Position numbers and translations under genes: made by a program
Assembly (NCBI GenBank): GCA_029310945.1
Contig: JARJFC010000004.1
Location: 95,415-159,414 of the forward strand
DNA length: 64,000 nucleotides
Direction: 5' to 3'
Source: Leptospira sp. 96542
GTDB taxonomy: Bacteria > Spirochaetota > Leptospiria > Leptospirales > Leptospiraceae
Notes under the pieces: generated by a model
What the model was told of the DNA's origin: nothing
The model's input: the letters and a program-made list of their open reading frames with translations, nothing else
Database searches by the model: none
Shown: piece after piece, positions 26,278 to 35,017 of the stretch
Numbering within the stretch: the stretch's first letter is position 1
How the letters are laid out: each line of letters begins with the position of its first letter

Positions 26278-27533
26278 TGGATTTCCCTGTCTTCAATCAA
26301 ACGTCCATAACGATTGATTGTTTCCTTGATATTCTCTGTATCTAATTTAGATAGGGATTCAAATTGAAATCCAACAAAAAATTGGTCTTCGTTTCCAGGA
26401 TCTTCTTTAAACCATAACATTTTGCAGGATCCGTGAACAAAACCAGCTAAATCGAAATGCATAAAAAATTCAATCCCCTCCCGACCCAATAAATCATGAG
26501 GAAATTCGCCTGATGATTTGGCCATAAACCCAGACATCGAGATATTTTCGATGGTGAAGACAAATTTTTTGCCCTCATGCCGAATCGATAGATTATTTTT
26601 AAACCGTTCGAGCACACGAAACCTTGGATCAATTTCGTAAACTTCTTCTTGGGTATTTTTTAAACGTTTATAAACCTTTAATGGCAAAATATTGGCTGCC
26701 ATTTGGATTTTGGTTATTTCCTGATTTTCTTGGTACACAGTGATATCTAGGCTAGAAAAATTCCAATAACCCGCTTTGCTGTATTTCACTTCTTTACAAA
26801 CTGTTCGCATTTTAATTGGCATATTGATTTTAGCATATTGTAAAAACTCAGAATTTAAATGTAGTAACAAAAATGTTACATCTTCAAAAGGAACTTTGCC
26901 ATAAAGATGATTACATGCGATTCCAAATTGCCTGGCTGCTTCCACAATCTGCATACCAGAAATATGTTTTAAATTAGGTGGAGAAAAAAATTGATGATTG
27001 GGTGGAATGTATAAATTAGCAAAAAAAACATCTTTTTTTGGAATCTCAGTAATTGGTTCTAAAATGGAAGACAAGGCACTTTTTTCAACATTGCCTATAT
27101 AATAATCTTTTCTTTTGAACATTTGTAAAATTCGAATTTCTTCCGCTTCTGTGATGTTTGATTTCAAAACAAACTTATCGAAACTTGAATCAAACTCATA
27201 AAGCGAATTCAAAAATTCTCTTTGTGTTGGTTCTAAATCTGCTTCTGACAACAAACGATCGGCTGTTTCCCGACTCACACGAGAAGGTACTGTTTTTAAA
27301 AGGTAATATTTTCCTGAATTGTCCCCTTTCAACTCGTAGTATTGCAGAAAGAAATTGATTTGTTTGGGATCCAATTTTGGAAATCCAAACCCTTCCATAA
27401 TCTCTGCAGGGATCAACCGCGGTAGCGCCCGCCGGATATTGGATACAAAACTATCGTCTTGGAAATAAGTCCGAGTGTATTGTTTGCTTAAAGGAATAAC
27501 GGATGGGAGTTCTTCATCGATTGTGATATTCAT
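26274..27533 (-). CDS. AfsA-like hotdog domain fused to a PilZ domain
   Basis: A 419-residue protein. The middle (about 185-290) resembles AfsA/ScbA-type hotdog domains: HQFFSPPNLKHISGMQIVEAARQ, then a second hotdog strand set with LNSEFLQYAKINMPIKM. The C-terminal third (about 300-410) looks like a PilZ domain: a short basic strand at IRHEGKKF and the N-x-S-x-S-G turn (ENISMSGFMAKS). The R-x3-R motif needed for c-di-GMP binding is degenerate. The N-terminal 180 residues are helical and unassigned. AfsA enzymes condense acyl-ACP with a C3 unit to make signalling lactones; whether catalysis is kept here is not clear. It is coupled to the downstream SDR gene. Confidence 0.7.
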   Translation of the reverse strand: MNITIDEELPSVIPLSKQYTRTYFQDDSFVSNIRRALPRLIPAEIMEGFGFPKLDPKQINFFLQYYELKGDNSGKYYLLKTVPSRVSRETADRLLSEADLEPTQREFLNSLYEFDSSFDKFVLKSNITEAEEIRILQMFKRKDYYIGNVEKSALSSILEPITEIPKKDVFFANLYIPPNHQFFSPPNLKHISGMQIVEAARQFGIACNHLYGKVPFEDVTFLLLHLNSEFLQYAKINMPIKMRTVCKEVKYSKAGYWNFSSLDITVYQENQEITKIQMAANILPLKVYKRLKNTQEEVYEIDPRFRVLERFKNNLSIRHEGKKFVFTIENISMSGFMAKSSGEFPHDLLGREGIEFFMHFDLAGFVHGSCKMLWFKEDPGNEDQFFVGFQFESLSKLDTENIKETINRYGRLIEDREIQ

Positions 27534-27562
27534 ATGGTATTGCTAAAATTTCATAACAGAAT

Positions 27563-27582
27563 TTGTGGATAAATTTCCACAA
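27563..27582. promoter_or_regulatory. Inverted repeat containing an exact DnaA box
   Basis: TTGTGGA (27563-27569), a 6-base spacer and TCCACAA (27576-27582) form a perfect 7-bp inverted repeat. The left arm plus spacer contains TGTGGATAA at 27564-27572, the exact complement of the DnaA consensus TTATCCACA. It lies in the 100-base gap 30 bases upstream of the AfsA/PilZ start, so an operator or a DnaA-responsive promoter are both possible. No cluster of boxes suggests an origin. Confidence 0.5.
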
Positions 27583-27633
27583 TTATGTTTTTACAGCAAT
27601 AATTTTAACACAAAAGCATCAAAAACAAGTATT

Positions 27634-28065
27634 TCACCTAACAACAGTCACAGAACAAGGAGAATGGTGGACAACTCGGTCAGAAACACTGCCCATGAGG
27701 AACCTACCAAGGATTCCATGACCCCGGCTTCCGATCACGATGAGATCTACTTTCTCTTTTTCCGCCAATTTGCATATTTCTTCAGCAGGGTATCCTTCCA
27801 CCACCACCCGTTTCCACTCCACTTTTGTTTCTGCAAGGATGGGGTGGATTTTTTCGAACCTTTGTTCAGATATCCATTTCACTCGGTCTTGTCCAAGAGG
27901 CGCGGCATCATAGTAGCCTGGCAAGGGACCGAAGTCTTCAATCACTTCTACAACAAAACAAATGGCGCCGCTTGCTTTGGCAATGGCAAGTCCCATCTCG
28001 AGTGCTTTTGCCGAACTTTGGGATCCGTCAACGGGGATGATGATTTTGCGAATGAATCTTTCCAT
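27634..28065 (-). CDS. Universal stress protein (UspA family)
   Basis: A 143-residue single-domain Usp protein. The N-terminal strand [18 protein letters not shown] carries the conserved Asp, and [20 protein letters not shown] fits the ATP-binding pattern G-x2-G-x9-G-S. It ends in [11 protein letters not shown] as usual. ATP-binding Usp proteins act in stress survival and metabolic sensing. On the minus strand a TTGACA at about 28108-28113 upstream could be a -35 box, but no good -10 box was seen. It lies between two transcription units and is probably monocistronic. Confidence 0.9.
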   Translation of the reverse strand: MERFIRKIIIPVDGSQSSAKALEMGLAIAKASGAICFVVEVIEDFGPLPGYYDAAPLGQDRVKWISEQRFEKIHPILAETKVEWKRVVVEGYPAEEICKLAEKEKVDLIVIGSRGHGILGRFLMGSVSDRVVHHSPCSVTVVR

Positions 28066-28180
28066 TCCGTTTAGGATAACAAAATTCCTAAGGTATGGAA
28101 AGAAGATTTAGATTGATTTTTGTCAAACTACAGGAAGGATTCGAAACCTCCTCAAGCAAACAAATCGGTATTTTAGAAGA

Positions 28181-28984
28181 TTATTTTTTACTAACCTCAT
28201 CTTCTTTTGTAAGGTAGTATGCGAGTAAAATGGGTAGAGTCGTGACAAGGATCACAAACACAGCCACAACATTGGTCACTGGCCTTTGCCTTGGTCGGAT
28301 GAATTCAGTCAACATCCAAATGGGAACTGTGGATTGTTGTCCCGCTGTAAATGTAGTCACAATGACCTCATCAAATGATAATGCAAATGATAACATCCCC
28401 CCTGCCAAAAGTGCTGTGGCAATGTTTGGAAGTATCACATAACGAAAGGTTTGGAATGGGTTTGCACCTAAATCCATCGAAGCTTCCACCATTGAGTGAG
28501 AACTTCGCCTAAGCCTTGCTAGAACATTATTATACACTGTGACCACACAAAATGTGGCATGGGCAATGACTATGGTCCACGTACTAAACGGAATTCCAAA
28601 GAGCGACATTGCTGATCGTAATGAAATCCCTGTGACAATGCCTGGAAGGGCAATGGGTAGAATGACCAAAAATGAAATGACTTCTTTGCCAAAAAACTGA
28701 CTTCTGTAGACAGCAAGCGTTGCTAGAGTGCCAAGGATGATTGCAATGAATGTTGAGATCGTTGCGACTTGGGTAGACAAACTAATCGCTTCCCAAATAT
28801 CATTCCTTTCCCAAGCAACACCAAACCATTTCGTCGTAAAACCAGGCAAAGGAAACTGAAAGGTTTTTTCATCTGTTGAAAAGGCATACATGATGATGAT
28901 AAAAATGGGAATATGAATGAACATAAATCCTAATATGGTAGTGAATGTTAAAAAATATTTTCCGAAATTGATTTTAAAGGGCAT
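28181..28984 (-). CDS. potC: Spermidine/putrescine ABC transporter permease PotC
   Basis: A 267-residue inner-membrane permease with six helices and the EAA loop (MVEASMDLGANPFQTFRYVILP) that contacts the ATPase. FAFSTDEKTF-like N-terminal and LSFALSFDEVIVTTFTAG segments match PotC. It is the last gene of potDABC on the minus strand, and its start overlaps the end of potB by 11 bases. With PotB it forms the membrane channel for polyamines delivered by PotD. Confidence 0.93.
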   Translation of the reverse strand: MPFKINFGKYFLTFTTILGFMFIHIPIFIIIMYAFSTDEKTFQFPLPGFTTKWFGVAWERNDIWEAISLSTQVATISTFIAIILGTLATLAVYRSQFFGKEVISFLVILPIALPGIVTGISLRSAMSLFGIPFSTWTIVIAHATFCVVTVYNNVLARLRRSSHSMVEASMDLGANPFQTFRYVILPNIATALLAGGMLSFALSFDEVIVTTFTAGQQSTVPIWMLTEFIRPRQRPVTNVVAVFVILVTTLPILLAYYLTKEDEVSKK

Positions 28985-29891
28985 CGAATGCTCCTAAACG
29001 TTTGGCGATACTTAGATAGATCATCATAATGATAACAGGAACTACAGAAAATGCGGCCGCCAAAGGTATGTTACCTGCCGTTCCTTGGTGGGTGTAAACA
29101 GCCATTCCAATAAAATAACTAGAATTTCCAATGATGGTAGGGATGATGTAATCGCCCAAGGTGAGAGAAAATGTAAAAATGGAACCCGCCACAACACCAG
29201 GAAAAGAAAGCGGCAAAACGACCTTCCAAAAAGTTTTAGAAGGACCTGCGCCTAGGTCTGATGATGCTTCTAATAAGGTTTTTGGGATTCGCTCCAAAGA
29301 TGCCTGAATTGGTAAAATCATATAGGGGAGCCAAATGTAAACGAATACAAGGAACATTCCAATATAGGAAAAAGAAAGAGAAGACCCTCCAATGACGGGG
29401 ATTTCCAATATCCTATCCAATAAATGTAACAACCCAAGTTTATCCAAACACCAAGTGAGGATTCCTTCTTTTGCCATGATGAGTTTCCATGAATATACCT
29501 TTACTAAATAACTAGACCAAAGTGGTAACATCACTCCCAAATACAAAAGAGGTTTTAGTTTAGGGGAAGCATTCACTGCCATATAGTAAGCAATGGGAAA
29601 AGCGATGATGGCACTCGCGAGAGTGACAACCCCTGCCATAGATGTTGTACGGATGATGATGTCCCAATTCGTACTTTGCCGAAACAAATCATAATAAGAA
29701 TCAAGAGTGAATTCTTGTTTAATGACTCCCGTAAAAGAATCGATCGAAAAAAAACTCTGAACAAGGAGAGTGAATAAAGAACCAAGGTATACAACACCAA
29801 GCCAAATGAGGAGAGGTGCTAACAACAAAAAGATAGCTAAACTTTTGCGATAAAATAAAAAAGCAACGAAACGATCCATAACGGTTGTCAT
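28974..29891 (-). CDS. potB: Spermidine/putrescine ABC transporter permease PotB
   Basis: A 305-residue inner-membrane permease. It has an N-terminal helix, a periplasmic loop (FSIDSFTGVIKQEFTLDSYYDLF) and an EAA motif (LLEASSDLGAGPSKTFWKVVLP), plus the FTFSLTLGDYIIPTIIG segment characteristic of PotB. Length is normal. It follows potA by 11 bases and overlaps potC, so the two permeases are made together as the heterodimeric pore. Confidence 0.93.
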   Translation of the reverse strand: MTTVMDRFVAFLFYRKSLAIFLLLAPLLIWLGVVYLGSLFTLLVQSFFSIDSFTGVIKQEFTLDSYYDLFRQSTNWDIIIRTTSMAGVVTLASAIIAFPIAYYMAVNASPKLKPLLYLGVMLPLWSSYLVKVYSWKLIMAKEGILTWCLDKLGLLHLLDRILEIPVIGGSSLSFSYIGMFLVFVYIWLPYMILPIQASLERIPKTLLEASSDLGAGPSKTFWKVVLPLSFPGVVAGSIFTFSLTLGDYIIPTIIGNSSYFIGMAVYTHQGTAGNIPLAAAFSVVPVIIMMIYLSIAKRLGAFDAL

Positions 29892-29902
29892 ATGGAATTT
29901 CC

Positions 29903-30922
29903 TTATAAAATATGCATGTCAGATTCTTTCCATCCAACAAGCACTTCCGAATTCTCAGACCCAGCATTTGATTCTAATTTTGCATTTTGTTTGAGTGCGA
30001 TGAGACGAATGCCAGAAAAACTTTCCAAAAGCAATTTGGAAGTAGCACCTGAGTAAATATGACTTTTTAATTTTGCCTGGATGGTTATGTAACCATCTGT
30101 GACTGAGTTTGGCGGAAATACATGCATCTTTTCTGGACGAACAAGTATTTTGTTTCGTTTGCCAAATATTTTTTCGGAGTCGGCTTCGGCAAAAATATTG
30201 GACACACCTACGAAGTTTGCAACAAATTCTGTTTTTGGTTTTTCATACAATTCTTCAGGTGTTGCAATTTGTTCCACCTTACCTTTATTAAATACAGCAA
30301 TGCGGTCTGACATAGACAATGCTTCTTCTTGATCGTGGGTAACAAAAACAAAGGTAATACCCACTTCTTTCTGGATTGCTTTCAGTTCAATTTGCATTTC
30401 TTCTCTTAATTTTAGATCGAGTGCTCCTAAGGGTTCATCTAAAAGTAGTACACGTGGGCGATTGATGAGAGCACGAGCAAGGGCGATCCTTTGGCGTTGT
30501 CCACCAGAAAGTTCAGAAGGTTTACGACCACCCACATCGGGCAACCTAACCATCTCCAACATTTCTTTGACTCGAGATGTGATTTCTCCATTCGGAGTGT
30601 TTTTTATTTTTAATCCATACCCAATATTATCTGCCACGTTCATATGTGGAAACAAAGCATAATCTTGAAATACTGTATTCACGTTTCTTTTGTATGGAGG
30701 AACACCCGTTACATCCACCCCTTCCAAAAGAACTTTTCCAGAACTCGTGTCCTGGAAACCTGCCACCATACGGAGGCAGGTTGTTTTGCCGGATCCAGAT
30801 GGTCCGAGCATCGAAAAAAATTCGCCTTTACGAATCCCAAAGGAGACATCGTCCACAGCAATGAATTGGTCAAATTTCCTTGTTACATTTTGAAATTCAA
30901 CGTCGTAATGATCGGTCATCAA
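29903..30922 (-). CDS. potA: Spermidine/putrescine ABC transporter ATPase PotA
   Basis: A 339-residue ABC ATPase: Walker [11 protein letters not shown] (about residue 40), Q-loop [11 protein letters not shown], signature [15 protein letters not shown], Walker [13 protein letters not shown] and the switch His in [14 protein letters not shown]-terminal TOBE-type regulatory region follows ([11 protein letters not shown]). This is the layout of PotA/CysA/MalK-class importers. It is placed after potD and before potBC, and energises polyamine uptake. Confidence 0.95.
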   Translation of the reverse strand: MMTDHYDVEFQNVTRKFDQFIAVDDVSFGIRKGEFFSMLGPSGSGKTTCLRMVAGFQDTSSGKVLLEGVDVTGVPPYKRNVNTVFQDYALFPHMNVADNIGYGLKIKNTPNGEITSRVKEMLEMVRLPDVGGRKPSELSGGQRQRIALARALINRPRVLLLDEPLGALDLKLREEMQIELKAIQKEVGITFVFVTHDQEEALSMSDRIAVFNKGKVEQIATPEELYEKPKTEFVANFVGVSNIFAEADSEKIFGKRNKILVRPEKMHVFPPNSVTDGYITIQAKLKSHIYSGATSKLLLESFSGIRLIALKQNAKLESNAGSENSEVLVGWKESDMHIL

Positions 30923-30954
30923 TGTCCCCTTAGGTTTTTATTTCGATGTTTTAA

Positions 30955-32124
30955 TTATTTACTTCCAATGATGGAAATATAGTCTTCAGCCCATTTTTTG
31001 TAAGGTACACATTTTCTTCCACCAGAACAATTTTCAACAGGAGTTCTCCAGAAAGAGATCTTCTCGAAGTTGTTGAAACCATTCACGGCACAACCAGAAT
31101 CTGTTAAGAGTTCATTGCCCTTACAAGCTGCTGGAACAGAAGGAACAGACCCAAACCAAGAGGCTAAATCGCCTTGTACTTTTGGAGAGATGGAATGTTC
31201 CATCCACTTATAAGCACAGTTTACATGTTTTGAATCCTTATGGAGCATAGTTGTATCTGCCCAGCCAGTTGCTCCTTCTTTTGGAACTACTGAACCTACC
31301 GGTTGGTTTTCACCAACTAACATGTTTACTTGGAATGGCCATGTAGAAGACGCAACTAGACCTTCTTTTTTAAAGTCATCAATTTGTACCATTGCATCAT
31401 GCCAGTATTTTGGAACAAGTTGCCTTTGTTTTTTCAAAAGTTCAATGACGGCTGAATATTGTTTTTCATCCAATTCATATGGATCTTGGATTCCAAGTTC
31501 AGGTTTTGCTTGTTTGAGGTAGAGTGCTGCATCGGCAATATAAATCGGACCGTCGAATGCTTGTACCCGGTTTTTATTAGATTTACCATCTGGTAACACT
31601 TGTTCTTCGAAAACAACATTCCAGCTATTAGGAGCTGTTTTAAATACTTTTTTGTTGTACATAAGAACGTTTGGACCCCATTGGTAAGGTACTCCGTAAT
31701 GTTTACCATCCACAGTGTGCCAAGGTGCATTTTGTAAACGAGAATCAACAGAGTTCCAGCTCGGAACCAAATCAACATTTACTTCTTGTACTTTTCCACC
31801 AGCAATCAAACGAAGTGATGCATCTCCAGATGCAGTGACAAGGTCGAAACCTCCTTCGTTCATAAGAGCCACCATTTCATCTGAGGTTGCAGCAGTTTTA
31901 ATATTCACCTTACAGCCAGTGTTTTTTTCGAACTCAGTGACCCAGTCGTATGCTTTGTCTGTTTCTCCACGTTCAATATAACCAGGCCAAGCGACGATGG
32001 ACACTTCCCCTTCCCCTTCTCCGATAGCGGATACCTTTGTTTCTTTTTTTCCACATGCAAATGTGATGCCAATGGCAAGAATTGCAGCAGAAGAAACCAC
32101 TCGTTGGAATGAACTCACTTTCAT
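30955..32124 (-). CDS. potD: Polyamine-binding lipoprotein of the PotD/PotF type
   Basis: Extracellular solute-binding protein of the spermidine/putrescine family, first gene of the importer operon. A frame extends to 32196, but the ATG at 32124 gives a clean lipoprotein signal (MKVSSFQR, hydrophobic stretch, TFAC lipobox) with AAGG and AGGAG just upstream, so it is preferred; mature length is about 365 residues. EVSIVAWPGYIERG begins the first lobe, and GFDLVTASGDASLRLIAGGKVQEV and GVPYQWGPNVLMYN are typical of the PotD/PotF fold. Two late Cys pairs (CKGNELLTDSGC and CSGGRKC) are extra features that may form disulfides. Putrescine specificity is suggested by the divergent catabolic operon, not by binding-site residues. 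Confidence 0.9.
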   Translation of the reverse strand: MKVSSFQRVVSSAAILAIGITFACGKKETKVSAIGEGEGEVSIVAWPGYIERGETDKAYDWVTEFEKNTGCKVNIKTAATSDEMVALMNEGGFDLVTASGDASLRLIAGGKVQEVNVDLVPSWNSVDSRLQNAPWHTVDGKHYGVPYQWGPNVLMYNKKVFKTAPNSWNVVFEEQVLPDGKSNKNRVQAFDGPIYIADAALYLKQAKPELGIQDPYELDEKQYSAVIELLKKQRQLVPKYWHDAMVQIDDFKKEGLVASSTWPFQVNMLVGENQPVGSVVPKEGATGWADTTMLHKDSKHVNCAYKWMEHSISPKVQGDLASWFGSVPSVPAACKGNELLTDSGCAVNGFNNFEKISFWRTPVENCSGGRKCVPYKKWAEDYISIIGSK

Positions 32125-32271
32125 AAACCTTAATGCTCCTGTGGTTGGTTTTACTAATGTCTCAGGATACGAAACAACAAAATTCAAATTGATCAACCAC
32201 TACTTCCTATAATTTCAAAAAAAAGCTGTGAAATTTTATCATCAATGGATTCTATGAAAGCATAGGTTTTT
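32125..32271. promoter_or_regulatory. Divergent control region between potDABC and gabDT-patD
   Basis: This 147-base gap carries an 8-base palindrome TTGATCAA (32189-32196), a TATAAT on the plus strand at 32208-32213 without a strong -35 box, and a CTATG-aaag-CATAG inverted repeat at 32252-32265 that runs into the AGG ribosome site of gabD. The palindrome suggests a shared regulator; the hairpin could mask the gabD ribosome site. Neither is proven. Confidence 0.4.
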
Positions 32272-33729
32272 ATGAAACTCATCAAAGACAAAACACTATT
32301 TCGCGAAGAAAACTACATAGACGGTGTTTGGTGCTCCGCCAAAAACCAAACAAAAATGGAAGTCACAAATCCCGCCACTGGAGAGGTTTTAGGATCAATA
32401 CCGAATTCTTCTGAAACAGAAACAGAAGAGGCCATTCGTTCTGCCAAAAATGCATTGGTTGTTTGGAAAAAGATACCTGCCAAAGAAAGAGCAAACATTT
32501 TAAAAAAATGGTTCCAACTCATGGTAGAAAACACAGAAGATCTGGCTCTCATCATGACCCAAGAACAAGGAAAGCCACTAACGGAAGCTAGGGGGGAAAT
32601 TGCCTATGCTGCATCATACATTGAATGGTTTTCAGAAGAAGCCAAACGTTGTTATGGAGATGTGATCCCGTCACACCGCACCGACACTCGCATCCTCGTA
32701 CTCAAAGAACCCATTGGAGTTGTGGGAACAATCACTCCTTGGAATTTTCCAGCTGCTATGCTCGCAAGGAAAGTAGCTCCCGCACTTGCGGCTGGTTGTA
32801 CTGTGGTTTCAAAACCATCAGAGCTCACACCTTACTCTGCTTTTGCGATGGCGGTACTCGCAGAAAGAGCAGGTCTACCAAAAGGAGTTTGGAACTTAGT
32901 GGTGGGAGACCCAATCAAAATTGGAAAAACCATTTTGGACAGCAAAGATGTCCGTAAACTCAGCTTCACTGGCTCTACAAAAACTGGAATCTATCTGATG
33001 GAAAAATCAGCGGCCACTCTAAAAAAACTATCACTAGAATTAGGAGGCAATGCTCCTTTCATCGTGTTTGACGATGCCAATTTAGAAGAGGCAGTGAAGG
33101 GTGCGATGTTATCTAAGTACAGAAACACCGGGCAAACATGCGTTTGTGTCAATCGTTTCCTAGTTCATGAATCCATCGCCGAAAACTTCACCAAACGTTT
33201 AGCCGAAAAAACAAAAGAGTTGGTTGTGGCAAATGGCCTGGAAACTGGAGCAACACAAGGCCCTCTCATTAACGATCTTGCCAAAGAAAAAGTAAAATCA
33301 CATATTTCTGACGCCGTGGCCAAAGGAGCAAAAGTTGTAATCGGTGGCAAAGAACACGCGCTTGGTGGAAATTTCTTCGAACCAACCATTCTTTTTCCTG
33401 TAAATTCAAATATGTTTGTTACAAAGGAAGAAACCTTTGGTCCTGTGGCAAGTATACAAACCTTCAAAACGGAAGAAGAAGCCATCCAATTGGCAAACGA
33501 TACCGACTTCGGCCTTGCGTCTTATCTTTATACAGAGAACATGGCCAGGCTCTTCCGAGTTGCTGAAAGTTTAGAATACGGAATGGTGGGCATAAACGAA
33601 GGTATCATCTCTTCCGAACAAGTCCCCTTTGGAGGGGTCAAATTTTCAGGAATGGGAAGGGAAGGATCCAAATACGGACTCGACGATTACACTGTAACCA
33701 AATATCTCTGCCTGGGAGGAATTAGATGA
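32272..33729 (+). CDS. gabD: Succinate-semialdehyde dehydrogenase
   Basis: Oxidises succinate semialdehyde to succinate with NAD(P)+, the last step of GABA breakdown. The 485-residue ALDH is closely similar in motif order to Escherichia coli GabD: ITPWNFPAAM, KLSFTGSTKTG, LSLELGGNAPFIVFDDAN with the general-base Glu, YRNTGQTCVCVNR with the nucleophilic Cys, EETFGPVA and GGVKFSGMGREGSKYG. It starts the plus-strand catabolic operon and overlaps gabT by four bases (ATGA). Confidence 0.95.
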   Translation: MKLIKDKTLFREENYIDGVWCSAKNQTKMEVTNPATGEVLGSIPNSSETETEEAIRSAKNALVVWKKIPAKERANILKKWFQLMVENTEDLALIMTQEQGKPLTEARGEIAYAASYIEWFSEEAKRCYGDVIPSHRTDTRILVLKEPIGVVGTITPWNFPAAMLARKVAPALAAGCTVVSKPSELTPYSAFAMAVLAERAGLPKGVWNLVVGDPIKIGKTILDSKDVRKLSFTGSTKTGIYLMEKSAATLKKLSLELGGNAPFIVFDDANLEEAVKGAMLSKYRNTGQTCVCVNRFLVHESIAENFTKRLAEKTKELVVANGLETGATQGPLINDLAKEKVKSHISDAVAKGAKVVIGGKEHALGGNFFEPTILFPVNSNMFVTKEETFGPVASIQTFKTEEEAIQLANDTDFGLASYLYTENMARLFRVAESLEYGMVGINEGIISSEQVPFGGVKFSGMGREGSKYGLDDYTVTKYLCLGGIR

Positions 33730-35015
33730 CCGGCAACCAAAAACTCACAAACAAAACCCTCTGGGAAAGAAGGCTTAAAAATGTTCCTAGAGGCGTCAGC
33801 ACCGCCTATCCGATTTTTGCCGAAAGAGCAGAAAACGCTGAAATCTGGGATGTGGAAGGCAAACGATTTATCGATTTTGGAGGTGGGATCGGTGTCCAAA
33901 ACACTGGCCATAGGCACCCAAAAGTGGTTGCGGCAATCCACAAACAAGTTGACGCCTATTTGCACACTGCCTTCCAAATCATGCCGTATGAACCCTATGT
34001 TGTGCTGGCAGAAAAACTCAATGCAAAGGCTCCCATCGACGGTGAAGCCAAAACAATCCTTTTTTCCTCAGGGGCAGAAGCCTTAGAAAACGCCGTGAAA
34101 ATTGCGCGAGCTGCCACAGGGAGGCCTGGGTTCATTTCTTTTCTCGGTGGATTCCATGGTAGAACCATGATGACTCTCGCTCTCACAGGAAAGGTTCTAC
34201 CCTACAAAAAAGGTTTTGGTCCATTTCCGAACGATGTGTACCACATTCCGTTTCCCATGGAATACCATGGAGTGACCGAAGAAGATTCATTAAAATCACT
34301 TACGAATCTTTTTAAGGCCGACATCGATCCAACCCGTGTGGCCGCAATTGCCATTGAACCAGTGCAAGGTGAAGGTGGATTCTACATTGCTTCCCCTAGT
34401 TTTTTCCAAAAACTCAGAAAAATTTGTGACGAACACGGAATCCTTCTCATTGCCGATGAAGTGCAATCAGGGTTTGCTAGGACAGGCAAACTTTTTGCTA
34501 TCGAACATTCTGGTATCAAACCGGATCTCATCACAACGGCAAAATCGCTTGCAGGCGGAATGCCACTTTCTGCCGTCATCGGCAAATCTTCCATTATGGA
34601 TTCTGTCGAACCAGGTGGGCTTGGTGGAACCTACGCTGGTAACCCAGTGGCTTGCGCTGCCGCAATTGCTGTTATGGATTTAATCGAAGAAGAAAATATC
34701 TTAGATAAGTCAAACAAATTAGGGCAACTACTCAAACAGAAGTTAGAAGAACTTAAAAAATCGAACAAACATATCGGAGAAATCCGAGGACTGGGTGGGA
34801 TGGTTGCCTTTGAACTCGTTGAAAATGGAGACGCAAACAAACCATCGGCAGACATGGCAAAAAAGCTTACCAGCCTGGCTTTGGAAAAAGGGCTTGTGCT
34901 ATTGTCTTGTGGAGTGTATGGAAATGTGATACGAATCCTTGTACCAATCACGGCAGAAGAATCTATCGTATTGGAAGGGCTTTCCATCATTGAACAATCG
35001 TTAAAAGAGATATAA
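33726..35015 (+). CDS. gabT: 4-aminobutyrate aminotransferase
   Basis: PLP-dependent class III aminotransferase of 429 residues that converts GABA and 2-oxoglutarate to succinate semialdehyde and glutamate. PRGVSTAYPIFAERAENAEIWD, GHRHPKVVAAIH, the PLP-phosphate segment SSGAEALENAVKIARAATGRPG, FLGGFHGRT, EPVQGEGGFYIASP, LIADEVQSGFARTG and TTAKSLAGGMPLSAVIG (Schiff-base Lys) all match GabT. No separate putrescine aminotransferase lies in the operon, so this enzyme may also take putrescine, or that gene is elsewhere. Confidence 0.95.
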   Translation: MTGNQKLTNKTLWERRLKNVPRGVSTAYPIFAERAENAEIWDVEGKRFIDFGGGIGVQNTGHRHPKVVAAIHKQVDAYLHTAFQIMPYEPYVVLAEKLNAKAPIDGEAKTILFSSGAEALENAVKIARAATGRPGFISFLGGFHGRTMMTLALTGKVLPYKKGFGPFPNDVYHIPFPMEYHGVTEEDSLKSLTNLFKADIDPTRVAAIAIEPVQGEGGFYIASPSFFQKLRKICDEHGILLIADEVQSGFARTGKLFAIEHSGIKPDLITTAKSLAGGMPLSAVIGKSSIMDSVEPGGLGGTYAGNPVACAAAIAVMDLIEEENILDKSNKLGQLLKQKLEELKKSNKHIGEIRGLGGMVAFELVENGDANKPSADMAKKLTSLALEKGLVLLSCGVYGNVIRILVPITAEESIVLEGLSIIEQSLKEI

Positions 35016-35017
35016 TT

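Noticed and set aside
27565..28074. 169-codon plus-strand frame over the universal stress gene
   Set aside because: Fully antisense to a gene with clear Usp motifs; its translation is low-complexity and shows no family signal.
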